A DNA stretch of 64,000 nt from Incumbomyces delicatus (Eukaryota; Ascomycota; Eurotiomycetes; Chaetothyriales; Trichomeriaceae), in the NCBI GenBank assembly GCA_017655985.1, contig JACJVS010000005.1:2356001-2420000 (forward strand), written 5' to 3'. Positions 22,935 through 34,436 of the stretch are shown here, in pieces. The position numbers and the translations under genes are program-made. Under the pieces are notes generated by a model that ran no database searches, was not told where the DNA came from, and worked only from the letters and a program-made list of their open reading frames with translations. Each line of letters opens with the position of its first letter. The stretch's first letter is position 1.

Positions 22935-24100
22935 ATTATCGGTATCACTTCTACTCGATAATCAAAATAGGCGCGGGCTTTTATAAGCTAACTAAAGGTC
23001 ATCTATAGCGATTCGCGAACAGTTGAGTTTCGAACCGAGAGAGTACCGATGCAAAAGCTAATATGGTACTCGAAAATGTAGTTAAGAAGATAAAAGAGAA
23101 TACTAAGCTCTACGAAACGATAGATAGACAGCGTATAAATATAAAGGGTTAGAGACTACTAGAATACGGAATCGTAGATTAGCTAGTAGACTTATACTAG
23201 GCTTAGCCTGGTTTTAAACTAACGTACCTAACCCTTAGCCGTTCTAGTCTAGAATAGGCGCGTAAAGAGATCGAACAGGTGTATAAGTTTACTATCTTAA
23301 CCTATTTATTTTCTATAGCAGTCTTTCGTCTTGCGTATTCTCGTTATTCATATCGAAGCTGACTTCTTCGATTAAGCCTATCACCCAGACGCGCTATTAC
23401 AGAATCCGTAAATAATCTAGTTATAAAATATAGACGTTGCAGGACCATACCGTTGAAAATAAATTCCTTTTCGCGAAAGCTAGGCATCGATAGGCTGTAT
23501 CGTTCTTATCTACTTTAATACTAGGTCAGCAACGCGTGAGGCGCTATACTTTATTAATTATAAAACTCCTCTCTTAATTACATACGATCGATTGCTAACT
23601 CTAGTCACAGCAGAATAGAATTACCATTTTAGAAGTCTATACCATTCTCGACATTAATGCTATTATTCCTAATCCCTATACCTTTCCCTAAGAGGTTTTC
23701 GACAGCTTGATTTAAAGGAAATATCACAGTAATTATATCCCCTAGATAATCTTAGCAGCAAGGTACCCAGCCGCCGTATAATATTCACTCGAGTTAGATC
23801 TTCTATAGACTGCCTGCTTAATAACCTAGTTTAATAAAGCATCTCGATCATCTAGCTCGGTAAGCAAGCCCCGATGCAAGCTCCGATCAGCTCGTTAATC
23901 ACTTCGTCGCTTACAGTATTCAGACCTAGGAGCCTCCTACGAAGCATTTAACCAGCTATAACTTGTTCTTAACAGCGACAACTCCACGGGCTTCGGACCG
24001 AAAGAGTATATGGGCTTCCCACCCTTCCCGACATCCATACTGCTGACCGTTTCGTATCGACAAACCACTCAAGATAGGTAGGAGAACACGAGCAAGAGAA
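22935..24100. other. partly RIPped spacer with possible gene debris
   Basis: RIP is strong to about 23300 and weak after 23560. Minus-strand stretches between 23560 and 23960 read plausibly as protein in pieces (for example ELIGACIGACLPS), but they break and I cannot name them. Confidence 0.35.
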
Positions 24101-24104
24101 CACG

Positions 24105-24290
24105 AGCAAGAGCGAGAGAGGGCACAAGAGCGAGAGCGCAAGAGAAAGCGAGAGAGCGCAAGAGAAAGCGAGAGAGCGCAAGAGAAAGCGAGAGAGCGCA
24201 AGAGAAAGCGAGAGAGCGCAAGAGAAAGCGAGAGAGCGCAAGAGAAAGCGAGAGAGCGCAAGAGAAAGCGAGAGAGCGCAAGAGGGAGAC
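24105..24290. repeat. 20-bp minisatellite, unit GAGAGAGCGCAAGAGAAAGC
   Basis: About eight near-identical 20-base units. The period is not a multiple of three, so all three frames of each strand carry the same repeating peptide. The long Ser/Leu-rich open frames here are therefore artefacts. Confidence 0.92.
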
Positions 24291-24609
24291 AGCAATAGAC
24301 AATACCGACAGTTCGTCGCTCGTCGTCCAATACTAGGAAGATGGTATTATTCGTCTAAGCTATACCCCTACCACTTCCAATGATTCAACCCATAGCTGAC
24401 TGAATTTAAGTCTCAGGATCACTACAGCTACCACCCCGGCGAACCCATCTTAAAGTCGCCTTGTCATCCAAGCCAGAAGCTTCTGTGAAATCGACACTGC
24501 TGATCAGACATACCATATGGCGCCTGGTGTCAAGACATCTATACGAGTTTTACCACTAATACGACGACAGTGTTCTCTGCCTGGCCTCCATACAGGACAG
24601 TCTCTTCGA

Positions 24610-26390
24610 TCATGTAGCGGACAGCGACCTTGCCGCATCCTCGGTCTGTATTGGCGCCTCCACCAGGACCTCTTGCTCAAATGCTTGATCCTGAAACTGC
24701 TGCGAAAGCCCAGTCGACACAGCCAACAGCCTCGAGACAGATCTAGGCGGTGATAAATCGCGTCCTTCTCCCGCACGGTACCGCCTTTTCTGCGCTGGGC
24801 TTAGTCCTTTCAAATGTTCGCTCGGCCGTTTGCTCGTGTCTAGATGTGACGCCGGTTCTGATGGGAGAGCCCGGACAGTGGTACTGGTAGTTTCATCCAG
24901 CAGTCTTTGAGACCCTTCATTTGATCTAGAACCTTCTCCCATCGTAGTTTCATCTGAACAACTAGGACTCTGCTGGAAAGTCGGATCATCAGCCGTGCTC
25001 TCATTTGCCCGCCTGATTGCCTCGTCTCTCTGCTCCCTTGTCCAGTCCCTAGCATTTCGATAGCACGTGGCGCCTTGTCGGAATGTTCCAGCACTGTCAG
25101 TCATGGCGAAAGATCTCAGTTGGTGCATACAATATTCAGGCCGACCGCTGGTCGACTGTGTAACGTGGCTGGTGTACATCTTGAGCGTGCCGTCGTGATA
25201 AATGGATGAAATAGTATAAGCATTATTGTCATAGGATGATTTCTCTTGACCATATGATTGCAAGCTGTGTATACCTCTCGCTCCTAATGCGCCATCGTAG
25301 CAAGCCTGTCGTTTTGCCACAGCAGCTGATCCATCAGGTCCCTTCGCCGCAAGAAAGAAATTCGGGGCTATTGGAAGGTCATCTTGTGTCGAGGGGACGA
25401 TATAGCCACTGAGCTTATCGCGCACCCGTCGGTTCAACTGCTCAGGGCGCGCCCCGTAGTAGATATCTGGGTTTCCAGGTACAAGGGTGCCGTCCGTTAA
25501 GGAATCGAGGTTTGTGAACGGAATTCCTCTCGAGACACACTTCGCATCCCTAATGTCCCCTTCGATAATTGGAATAACCGAGCTAGTTATTTGTTTCTCT
25601 TTGAACGCATGTGAGTCCGCTCGTTTGAATTTCCTAAAATCTTCCTCGGAGAATCTAGATGGGGAAAGTGATGGTCGCGGTTGTGTAAGCCTCCGATTGA
25701 TATTCTTACAATTACTTGGTGGTTGCGGAACTTGGCCATCGGGATACTCATAGGCCGGGGGATAGACACGATTATCAATAAGATTTTGTTGAAAGTTTCG
25801 GTTGTAGGGACCAGTGCTCTTAGAGGTCGAGGTGTTCGTGGAAGGTCTAGTATTCGAAGTGGATCTTGAGCCTCGCTTTGGAGCACGAGAGCTGGATCGG
25901 GACGAGTTCATGTTAAGAGAAGTTGAATGTTCTGGATGCTAAAAACCAGTTAGCACTACGGCGGGTAAATACACATTTGACTTACGCCTCGTAGATCTGA
26001 CAGATCTGGACCGCCGTGTCTGGCAGTTCGCTTTACGGTATTCAAAACCTTCCCTCCACAGCGGCGGAGATAGTTAACTGCTGGTAGAAGCGGTTGTAAG
26101 TTCTTCCTAGACCTTGCAGGAATGCCTCGAGTAAGCGGTCTATGGAGTTGTTGACGAGTAGGCTGCGAATTGAGAGATGCTTGAGTGTTCCTTCGATCTA
26201 GCTCTTCTAAAGCACGTGTGGTGAGGTCGATTTTGGATAGGTTGTCCCAGAATGCTGGCGAGAATTGGGATGGGTTGTCGTGGACAAGTTTTTGTTTCTT
26301 GGAGACGTGACGTGAAGATGGAGTTTGATGAAGCGATTGAGGGTCGGGATTACGTCGTTTACGCGGATTTAGTGGTTCGATCCTAAGCAT
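24610..26390 (-). CDS. DUF7924 domain protein (possible PD-(D/E)XK-like nuclease), two exons, 577 aa
   Basis: Exon 1 is 26390-25986, the intron 25985-25939 (47 bp, GTAAGT...GCTAAC...TTTTTAG) and exon 2 is 25938-24610. The join is in frame (DLSDLRG then HPEHSTSL). The N-terminal third is disordered, rich in Ser, Arg and Pro. The conserved domain lies in the middle: LPIAPNFFLAAKGPDGS, then RQACYDGALGARGIHSLQSY, then YDNNAYTISSIYHDGTLKMY. This order is characteristic of the fungal DUF7924 family, which I recall being linked to the restriction-endonuclease fold. My memory is that many members have Glu-x-Lys at FFLEAKG; here it is Ala-Ala-Lys, which would weaken catalysis if correct. A tail rich in Ser and Gln follows. 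Two damaged relatives lie at 38.1 and 42.4 kb. Confidence 0.8.
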
Positions 26391-27863
26391 ATGGCGCCTG
26401 GTGTTGCGACGCTGCTAAGCATAAGGGTAGATAGATTATGCAATTTGGGGGCCTCCGTGTGCTGCGAACCTATTATGGTTACCGCCGACTAGAGCCGATG
26501 GTAGGGTCGCTTATATTGACATTATACATGGCACGTGTCTGCGCGACACGATACACGCGTTGTCCAATTATGCTGACCGTAAACTCGGATAGGAAAATAA
26601 ATGACTAGCGTGGTTAGATATGATCATTTTGATCTGTTATAAATATAGATTCTTGTGTGATCTTTCTTACCGAAAGCCTATATTATAATGCACTACATCG
26701 GAGGCATGTTGTTTTCTTCTTACTCGAAGAGATAAGAATACACAATCTTCTAGACACCATTATCAGCTACAGCTTTATGGCTTACTATTGGATATCCGGG
26801 TCCTACGGATCCCATAGGCCGATTCAGTAACGACTGTTAAAGCCGTACGTACGAAAGGTCTTAATGACTTCTTTTCCCTAGATGCCAGCTCGAATTCTCC
26901 CTCGCGCGAGGGCGGTAATGCCTCTTTTATGTGAACACTTATTCGGCGATAATCTCGGTAATTCTTGCAATCCACTTAATGTGCAAGTCTGTCCACGCTA
27001 ATATTGCTCCGTTAGGTGCCACCGCTTAAGCCTAGTTATACTCTAGCGCTGTATTTCCTATTATGCTCATATACGTATTTCAACTTGCTTATACTGCCTT
27101 GGTGTAGAGCAGACTTTAATTAACGACCATATGTGTACACCGAGGTAATTCTGAAGTCGCGTGTTTTCTATAAAAACACAGGGCTCGATGGGCTCGAGAC
27201 TGTGCGCGTTGTAGCGAATGCTAATAGGTAAAGGCTCTTTACAGCTTAGAGAGTTATTAAATAAACAATGGACTTACAGCCTCTCTATTAAGAGAAGCTA
27301 TCCGATTAATGTAGCCCTAGTAACACATACTAGACACGCTACTCAACTATATAATTACAGAAGACCAGGGCGTTGCTGGTTTATCTGTACGTAGAGCTAA
27401 TTCTTACACCCTTAACACAATGTTATCCTTACCTACTTTAGACGGCCTTAGTAACTTCTAATTGTACCTTCCTACTGCACGAGCTCGACGCGAGCATGTG
27501 TCTCTTCTGCCTGCGGCCGCGCCGTTTCGCAGAAGATGGGTCGAGCTAACTATGCACTGTTAACTGCCAATATACTGTCTAACGGCTCTCCACACCCCCT
27601 TCTAAAGTTGAGCTAGTTCCTGCCGTCATATCTCAGAGAGTCTCCGTCTCTGCGTATTTAACGTCCTATTCGATAACCCACCTTCTCACTGTTAAGCGTT
27701 ACGTACCTTTGTGCAAGGCAGACTCTCGATTATTCCCATCTTCGTATTGTTTTAACCGTATCTCTCTAGGTCCCTAAGGCCTAATCTAATACTCTAATGC
27801 ACTAGTCCTAAATCATCTTAATGTTGTCGCCAGTTTAACGAGACTCTATTTCCTCCGGTATCA
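26391..27863. other. lightly RIPped spacer
   Basis: There is no intact gene. A minus-strand open piece at 26775-26975 (66 codons, with PSREGEFELASREKKS) may be debris. Upstream of the DUF7924 gene (26400-26660) the DNA is not RIPped and would hold its promoter. Confidence 0.4.
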
Positions 27864-28064
27864 TTGGCCAGCTCTCTTTCACATGTTGAGCAGGGGTCGA
27901 GTTTGGCGCCCAAATTGGTGCGACGGCCAAGCCCCGAGCATCCACTCTGGGTGAGCGACGGGCGAGGCTCACCCACGTGACGGTGAGCCGGGGGTGAGCG
28001 AAAGCGGCCTCACCCTAGAGCCGATGAGGCCGGGAGCTCGATGCAGTTTTTACTCATCTTGGCA
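27864..28064 (+). repeat. dispersed repeat copy B (about 200 bp) with GGTGAG motifs
   Basis: It shares sharp ends and most of its sequence with 58619-58814. It starts TTGGCC, then CTCTCTTTCACATGTT, GTCGAGTTT-GCGC, AAATTGGTGCGAC-GCCAAG, then GGTGAG/CTCACC motifs, and ends GATGCAGTTTTTACTCATCT plus TGGCA. The TTTGGCGCCCA word resembles a retroelement primer-binding region, so a short non-autonomous retroelement is one possibility. Confidence 0.75.
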
Positions 28065-28143
28065 TTGTGTCAGGTCCTTAGGTGAGCATTATTATTTCTT
28101 GCACGCCTCAGAGACCAAGGAATAGGATTATCACTCGCTAGAC

Positions 28144-29101
28144 ATGCTAACAACCGCTATTAAACGAAGACGTTCTCTCGGCTCGTCCTCACACGACCAC
28201 CACCCTATCAAAAAGGCTGCATTCCAATCGTGGGAGGACGAGTTCTTTGACGGCGCCAATATCAGCAGCGAAACATACAGAACTTGGGCACCTAATGAAG
28301 ATACAGCACCTCCTCTACAATTTCAGTCCAGGTTAGCCTTGGTTCAACCTTTAAACCATCCACCACGGGACGCGCCAGCGCGGGTATGGCTCGCAACATC
28401 AACATCAGATAACAAGCAATATGCTGTTAAACTGGCCGGTACCCCTTATCTTCTGATCGAAGGTGCCTCGTTACTTACTGTCACTCCAGTTCAAACCATA
28501 TACAAATGAAGACGCAGCAGCGCAAGCAGCACGGTTTCTCGATCCTCAGCTCAGCCTTCAGAAAGTTCGGCATGATTGCAGTCCATACGAATTAGAAAAA
28601 AGGGCTTATGAACGCATCCACAAGTTTGGTCCGCGATCCTTCTTCCTACAATATCACGGAACACTTGGAACCCCTCTTGTTCCTCCTCCGCGACGGTCGC
28701 GAATCTCGCAACCTCATCAAGAAGGTATTGTGCTGGACCTCCTTACGCATCAAAGTCGACGATTGTATCCGGATAACCATTCTGACGGCTTCGAGTCACT
28801 CAAGGCTGCATGCGTCGACCTTTCTGAAATCGAGAAGAGGTGGTATCTCGGCGTATGCGGCGATCGACTACGAATGCTGACCGCTTTACACGCACTTGGC
28901 ATATCTCACGGCGACATCAAGGCCGACTGTTTTGGTATACCAGACTCACCACACGACATCGCTTTGTACGACTTCAGTCGTTCCTATACCTTCACTCAAG
29001 ACCGTCCCTGTGTTACTAATGGCACGCGCCATCTACGAACACTAAAAGTGGCCATGAAAGTCGATTGTCGCAACGCGCAAAATCTCGTTCTTGATATGTG
29101 A
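28144..29101 (+). pseudogene. protein-kinase-like gene, divergent and probably broken
   Basis: Two open segments, 28144-28509 and an in-frame continuation from about 28487 to 29101, carry parts of one kinase-like protein. The first ends in VWLATS...QYAVKLA (invariant-lysine strand). The second has LGISHGDIKADCFGI (catalytic loop HGD) and LYDFSRSYTF (DFG replaced by DFS). An intron GTACCC...CACTCCAG (28436-28486) is the only good candidate, but its donor falls in codon phase 1 and its acceptor in phase 0. The spliced frame is therefore lost within six codons. Either an indel has broken the gene or splicing is unusual. The protein is small, with little left of the C-lobe, which argues for a decayed or pseudo-kinase. 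Confidence 0.6.
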
Positions 29102-29386
29102 GAAAACCTTTCTAGGCGGCGTGTCGCTCTCTAAGCTAACGAGTGATTAGGGTTAAGTCAGGTTATTTATTCGATCACTTCAGTCGAATGTTGGGTACGA
29201 CCGAAGAGAGTACACGGAAAGCGTTACGTTCTACTATTCCTCGAAGTCGGTTGGTAACGGAGCTCCCACTTATCATGCTGTCCGGGCTTCACGAAGAAGA
29301 TGGTTTGTGTTCCACCATCGTTACAGGGCATTAACTAATGCGCTGTAGACCCATTCTTCCCCACGCTTTCTTCGATCCTGCCATTT

Positions 29387-29767
29387 TTGGAGCCAGCAGT
29401 ATCCGGACGACCAGCATCTTGGACAGTGACTGTGGCGAATCATCTCGACGACTTTGTCGCGGCATCTTATTCTGAGGCGAAAGTCAGCTCTGTAGCCTCA
29501 AACGACGTTAAGGTAGCGTTTCTTGTCTCTTCCACGGGTACCGTTATCGAGCAGCTTAGCCTACGTCACCCGGCGCAGTCAGGGACACAGCATACCGGAA
29601 GGTCGACTATTATCTTACTACCCAGCATTTGGCTTCAAACTCTAGATACTAGACAATTTTTCTGGACCCTCTTCTGCTCACCCTTACTCTATGCGAATGA
29701 TAAGCCTGTGACAGTGCTTAGCAGTCAGCAACTTTACGCTGAGATGAAAAACTTCATTGACCGATAA
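29387..29767 (+). CDS. hypothetical ORF, 126 aa
   Basis: An open frame in normal-composition DNA downstream of the kinase-like gene, with no competing frame on the other strand. The predicted protein has beta-strand-like stretches (VKVAFLVSSTGTVIEQL) and no recognised domain. It could be a last exon or a separate small gene. Confidence 0.3.
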   Translation: MEPAVSGRPASWTVTVANHLDDFVAASYSEAKVSSVASNDVKVAFLVSSTGTVIEQLSLRHPAQSGTQHTGRSTIILLPSIWLQTLDTRQFFWTLFCSPLLYANDKPVTVLSSQQLYAEMKNFIDR

Positions 29768-29962
29768 TACGACTGATAAACACTGCTATCTAGAATCTCA
29801 CCGCCTTCACGTGGAAATAAGACGAGTCGTGCGTATTGGACCGTATCGTGTACTCGTCTTCGCGAAGGACAGCGACAGAGGTGAGCACTCTAATAGCCGA
29901 ACTACCTACTTGTCATAACATTCCCAGATTTAAAAATCGATCGGTATGCCGTCTGCTGTCAC

Positions 29963-30226
29963 TTAGAAGTTCGATGACTTCTGGCCCGCCCGCTTCGACG
30001 ATTGTTCTGGACTTTCTTCGGGTCTCTTTCGTTTCTCTGGCTTCGTCTCATCTTCGACATGAAGTCGCTCATACTGGTGGGATAATTCACGACTCTCGCT
30101 GGCCAGCAGAATTAAGAAGAAGAGAGCGAGATTGATAGTCTCCTTCGAGCTTTCATGGTTCCATGGAACCTTCAGCACTTCCAGCGCCGCAACATCTTCG
30201 TATTGCGACTGTGGTTGAAATGACAA
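29963..30226 (-). CDS. hypothetical ORF, 87 aa, probably part of a larger spliced gene
   Basis: The frame is open upstream to about 30370 without a start codon (it includes SNASTSTNISETSESFSLL), so the Met at 30226 may be internal. It contains a leucine-rich helix (INLALFFLILLASESREL) and a charged C-terminus with KRKR. No family was recognised. Confidence 0.3.
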   Translation of the reverse strand: MSFQPQSQYEDVAALEVLKVPWNHESSKETINLALFFLILLASESRELSHQYERLHVEDETKPEKRKRPEESPEQSSKRAGQKSSNF

Positions 30227-30701
30227 TAGGCTGAACGATTCCGATGTCTCCGAGATATTAGTACTGGTGGATGCGTTCGAGAGTACTCGTTGGTGGCCTT
30301 GCGAGATTTTGTGTATCCGTGGCTTTAACGTCCTCGAGTGTGTTGTTAGTAGGCATGTCCGCTGGTAATGTTACTTGACTGGGGTGGATGTGAATGGGGA
30401 ATGGCTAGGGTAGACTGCAGAAACCGTACCCGCAGTCACCCACAATTTATCTGGATTTATTATTCGTCGTTCGTACACATTCATCGGATTTTCCACTTTT
30501 CACCCTTGACCTGTTTTTCCGCGACAAATTGGTAGCAACGCTGCCTGTGCATCGGCGGCCCAACCCCCGGGAAACCCTAGGAGACCTCGAGTTACCCTGT
30601 CTTCGGCTGACATCCCTCAACCCGCGGACAACCCGTAGTTGGGGAGACCAGACAACCACCCTCCTTCATGCAAGACAGACGAAAACCGTCTGACTACCTA
30701 A

Positions 30702-33440
30702 TTGGCGGCATACCTCAAGAACTCTCAATCGAAGAACTTCGCCCGCACCAAGGACCTGAAAGAGTTTGAGATCGAAACTCGAGTACGTGACGCTGGGATA
30801 CCCTCGAAACAACCCGACGACGGAGGGCGATTTCGACGGACAATTCTTTATACAGAAAGACCTACCTCTGAGGAGACTGAGAGAGATCAAGGCGGAACTG
30901 CAGGGAGTCGTGGTCCCACCGCCGTCGACCCAGCCAGACCCAGGCCAAGCCAACCAATAAAGACCCGAGGCCAACGAGATGGACCAGGAAGAGCCAACCA
31001 AGGACAATCAGGGAATAATAGACCTCACGGACGCACCGGAAACTCCGGAAGCCGACGCATCGGCCGAAGAGGAGGACCCATCGAGCGATAAGGCAACCTT
31101 CAGATACGGACCAAGAACCCGGACCAAAATCACCTTTATAAGATGGTGAAGAGCTCAAGCCCAATAGTCGTTAAAACGAGACAGGCTTCCAATACGTGAA
31201 CGGCAGAAATCAAAAGGTGGTGACGAAGGACTACATTTGGTTCCTACTCTCAACGACCTTTTTCAACCAAGACGGCGTAGAGAGACCGGAGACGACCTCC
31301 AAAACCACATCCAGGCTCTATAATTGTGGGTAGACGAGGAACGCAACAGAGACATGAGCGGAGTGTACCCAGTCAAATACCAAGGGGAGCCAACACCGGT
31401 GGTAAAATTCGAAGGAGCCACCAGAGAGGTGAAATCGGAAATCGCAGACCTGATAGGTGCGAAACTGGAGGATCTTACACACAAAACCCTAGCGGACCTA
31501 GCAACGGAGGCAGTATCCGCGTAATGGCGACGGGAAGTTACTCAATGGGAGCAAGGAGGAAAAAACGGACCAAAGCCAAGATCAAACGAAGCGGAACCGG
31601 ATGCCATCGAGGGAGAGGTGCGCGAAATACAACTGAAGCAGGACATGTACATCGAGGGAAGGGCGCTACTAGAGAAATAGCTGAATAAACTCCGCCAAGG
31701 CAAGGCCGGGGCGAAGCTAGCGGGAAAAGGACACTGGAGACTCTAAAGACCACCCAGAAACACCAACCAGCGCAAAGACAACGATGGACACGCCGGGACG
31801 ACCAGTCACCATGAGCTAAAGCAGCATGGCGAAAACAAGGGCGCAGCCAAAAACCACCCTAGCGAAAACCGGGACAGGAAGACGCACGAAGGCGGGGAGC
31901 TTAGAAAAGACAAGACAAGGAACAACGTCCGGGGACATCGAAAAGAAGGGGATCCAATCGGGAGCGGCGAACCCCCAATCACCTATCACGACGAAGCCAC
32001 AAGAACCTCCGATCACGACGATAACCATTAAAGCCTCCAATGCCGCAACAAAGAAGGCCCAGGAAATATTTAATAACTTGTACTTAGAGGGGTACGAGAG
32101 AAGGGCAACTTCGGGAGAAGGACAACAATGCGGAATGTACGCATTGCTCATCTCCGTAAAGGCATTAAACGAGACACGCAAAGGAGAGGAGCTGCTGGTA
32201 CTATCAGTCGAAGACTTGTGTATCGAACTACTGTGCCCAGAATACCATTAGACACTGGTCGAGACGGACCGTCTGAGCGTTCAGAAGAACCTCGACGTGG
32301 ATCTACTAGCAATGGTATACGCTGGATAGGCCAAAAGAAATTTCAACAAAGAAGTGGCTCTAGGTTTCTTCGGGCCAAAAACGAAGCCCATAAACGTGGG
32401 ATACACCGAAGGTGCAATGGTGGTGTTCGTATACAACGACAAGGAGGACAGTGAGGAATCGCCCCAAAAGATACGAGAGCAGAACCGGATCCTCTAGAGA
32501 TCCAGATTGCGAAGGTAAGACGGATGGTCATTTATCCTCTGGACTGGACGAAGGAGATGGAGGCGGCCAACCCGTTTACACTGGTGGGAAATGGTTTGGT
32601 GAGGGTATTCATCGAGCACACTAAAGAAGACGGGAAGACCAAAGAACGCATGGGCACTTTTGTCCTCATTGAAAAAGACAAAATGGGCAAAGGTCTACAA
32701 TAAAACGTCGACGAACAGGTCAAGGCAAAGAAATACAGAAACGCCCTGGGGGGAAGAGACCAAGTGTGGGGGGACTCCACGTGGAAAGGCCTGTCGCGAG
32801 CGGACTGGCTGGAGGAGACGGCACCCACAAGAAGCTTTGAGCAGAGTTTTAAGAGCGAAGCACAAAGAGACGTGATCATCGATTTAGTAAACAGCATCAC
32901 GAAGATGCTGGAGGAGAAAGATAGAGCCAGGCTCGGCCAGAGACGCATTGAGGAAAAGCTGCGGGAGGGCTTCGTGGAACAGGAGAAGATGGCGGACCCA
33001 AACAACTTCGCCCCTAAAGCAACAACTCTCCTGAGAACTCCATTGGTCGAAAAGACGGATGAGCGCGCTCGCATGGTTGATGCATACGTCTAAGTTCCCA
33101 TCGACAAGAATGGCAAATACCTGGAGGAAGACATCGCGAGAGAAAAAGCCGAGGGCAACTGGAGGACAAAAAATAGAGTCCCCATGCAATATCGCAAGGG
33201 AAAGAAAATTGAAGAAGGCCTGAAGGAGGTATCTAAACACGACTATATCGACCACTATACTTACGGTAGATTCCAAGTCCGCCCATACCACCTCCAAAAA
33301 CTAATCAAAGACGAAAGAAAAAAATTGGCACAGGCGATGGAGAGCTGGGTGGAACCAGCAAGAGAAACTGCGACCGAACCAATGGATGGGCCGATCCCCG
33401 ACATCACCCTAAAACAGGCCAATCTGACGACAAAAGACTA
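30702..33440 (+). pseudogene. large degenerate coding relic with an Ulp1/OTU-like cysteine motif, family unknown
   Basis: The plus strand reads as one protein of about 900 residues broken by at least eight stops and several frame changes, many stops being TGG-to-TAG type (light RIP seen as G-to-A). Segments in order: an acidic region after 30970 (TDAPETPEADASAEEED) and a lysine/glutamate-rich part at 31330-31520. Next, at about 32100-32340, a segment with GQQCGMYAL, then LSVEDLCIELLCPEYH and VDLLAMVYAG. A helical charged region follows (32870-33090), then YGRFQVRPYHLQKLIKDERK. The GxxCGxYAL-type motif followed by EDL...PEY resembles cysteine-protease-like domains common in fungal accessory proteins and transposon-linked genes. 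No transposase or polymerase motif was found. Confidence 0.5.
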
Positions 33441-34436
33441 ACGAGCGAAAACGGAGAAGCCAAAGGTCATGGTGGTGATTCCTCCTCGACAAGAGTCAGC
33501 CGAGGCTGAGCAACCAGGCACAAAGAGGGCTCTGGAAGGTCCAGACACGACGTCGGAACCACCGTAGAAAAAGGTGAAATAAACAACAGCCTAAAAGGCA
33601 ACACCAACACAGACCACGCCGGCCACGCCGGCCAGACAGACAGATGTACTGAGACTGATACCTGATGAGATAATCAGGCTGAAAGCATTACTCAGTACTT
33701 CAAAGTCAGAAGAGACGCCGACAAAGAGCCCAAGATCACCAACGAAAGCAGTGGTGACGCCGACAACCCCGGCACCCCCAATCCCAACACCGATGATTAC
33801 AGCCACTCTGACTTTTGGCAGAGTATTCTATCTCCGTTGGCTCTCGGCGCCTCCGCTTGTGCTTTGGGCTTTGGACTTTGGGCTTCCGGGGGACCAGCAG
33901 GTTGCGTTCCTGTCCGAGGTGCTCAAAACCTTCACAGCGTCTGTTTCCGTGACAAACAAGGATTGAACGGTTCGGGGAACAAGATGGGGGTGAAATGTGT
34001 TCGTGTCAGGCCCGCCTCTACCTCTACCTCTGGCTCTGACGACTGATGTGTTTCGTCGTGTATTTGACGTGCTTAATGCTCCCTCCTTCTGTCCTATCGG
34101 TTGGACTACCTCTGGTGCTGCCTATCTCCTTCATCTCGGAAGGGGAGACATAACTGTAATCTGCTCTCGGTATGTGGTTGCACCAAGAAATATGGTATGT
34201 CCAACCCTGAGTTCTATCAATTCTTCCTGAAGCACTCTTAGAGCGTCATTTGCTCCGTCCTAACTCCCGCTCTCACTCAATGGCCAGGCTTCATCCTCAC
34301 TACCTACCTACCCTTGCCCCTCTTCTTTCCATTGTCTTTCAGTCTTGCGAGCCTCGTTGGCTCCTTGCCGACTTGATTGTCATCGGCCTTCTCCTCCGAC
34401 CGTTCTGATATCTTTCTGCCCCCGCCTGTTCAGGCG
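33441..34436 (+). other. low-complexity tail of the relic, then spacer
   Basis: 33470-33960 continues in plus-strand pieces rich in Pro and Thr with basic KKVK-like patches, which could be the relic's C-terminal region. 34000-34436 shows only short chance frames. Confidence 0.35.

Noticed and set aside
23956..24330. Ser/Leu-rich ORFs that look like membrane or signal-rich proteins
   Set aside because: The 20-bp minisatellite gives the same repeating peptide in all three frames. It is not coding.
27880..27925. TTTGGCGCCCA word read as a retroviral-type primer-binding site of a complete element
   Set aside because: No paired LTRs or pol domains were found around it. Kept only as one possible origin of the dispersed repeat.
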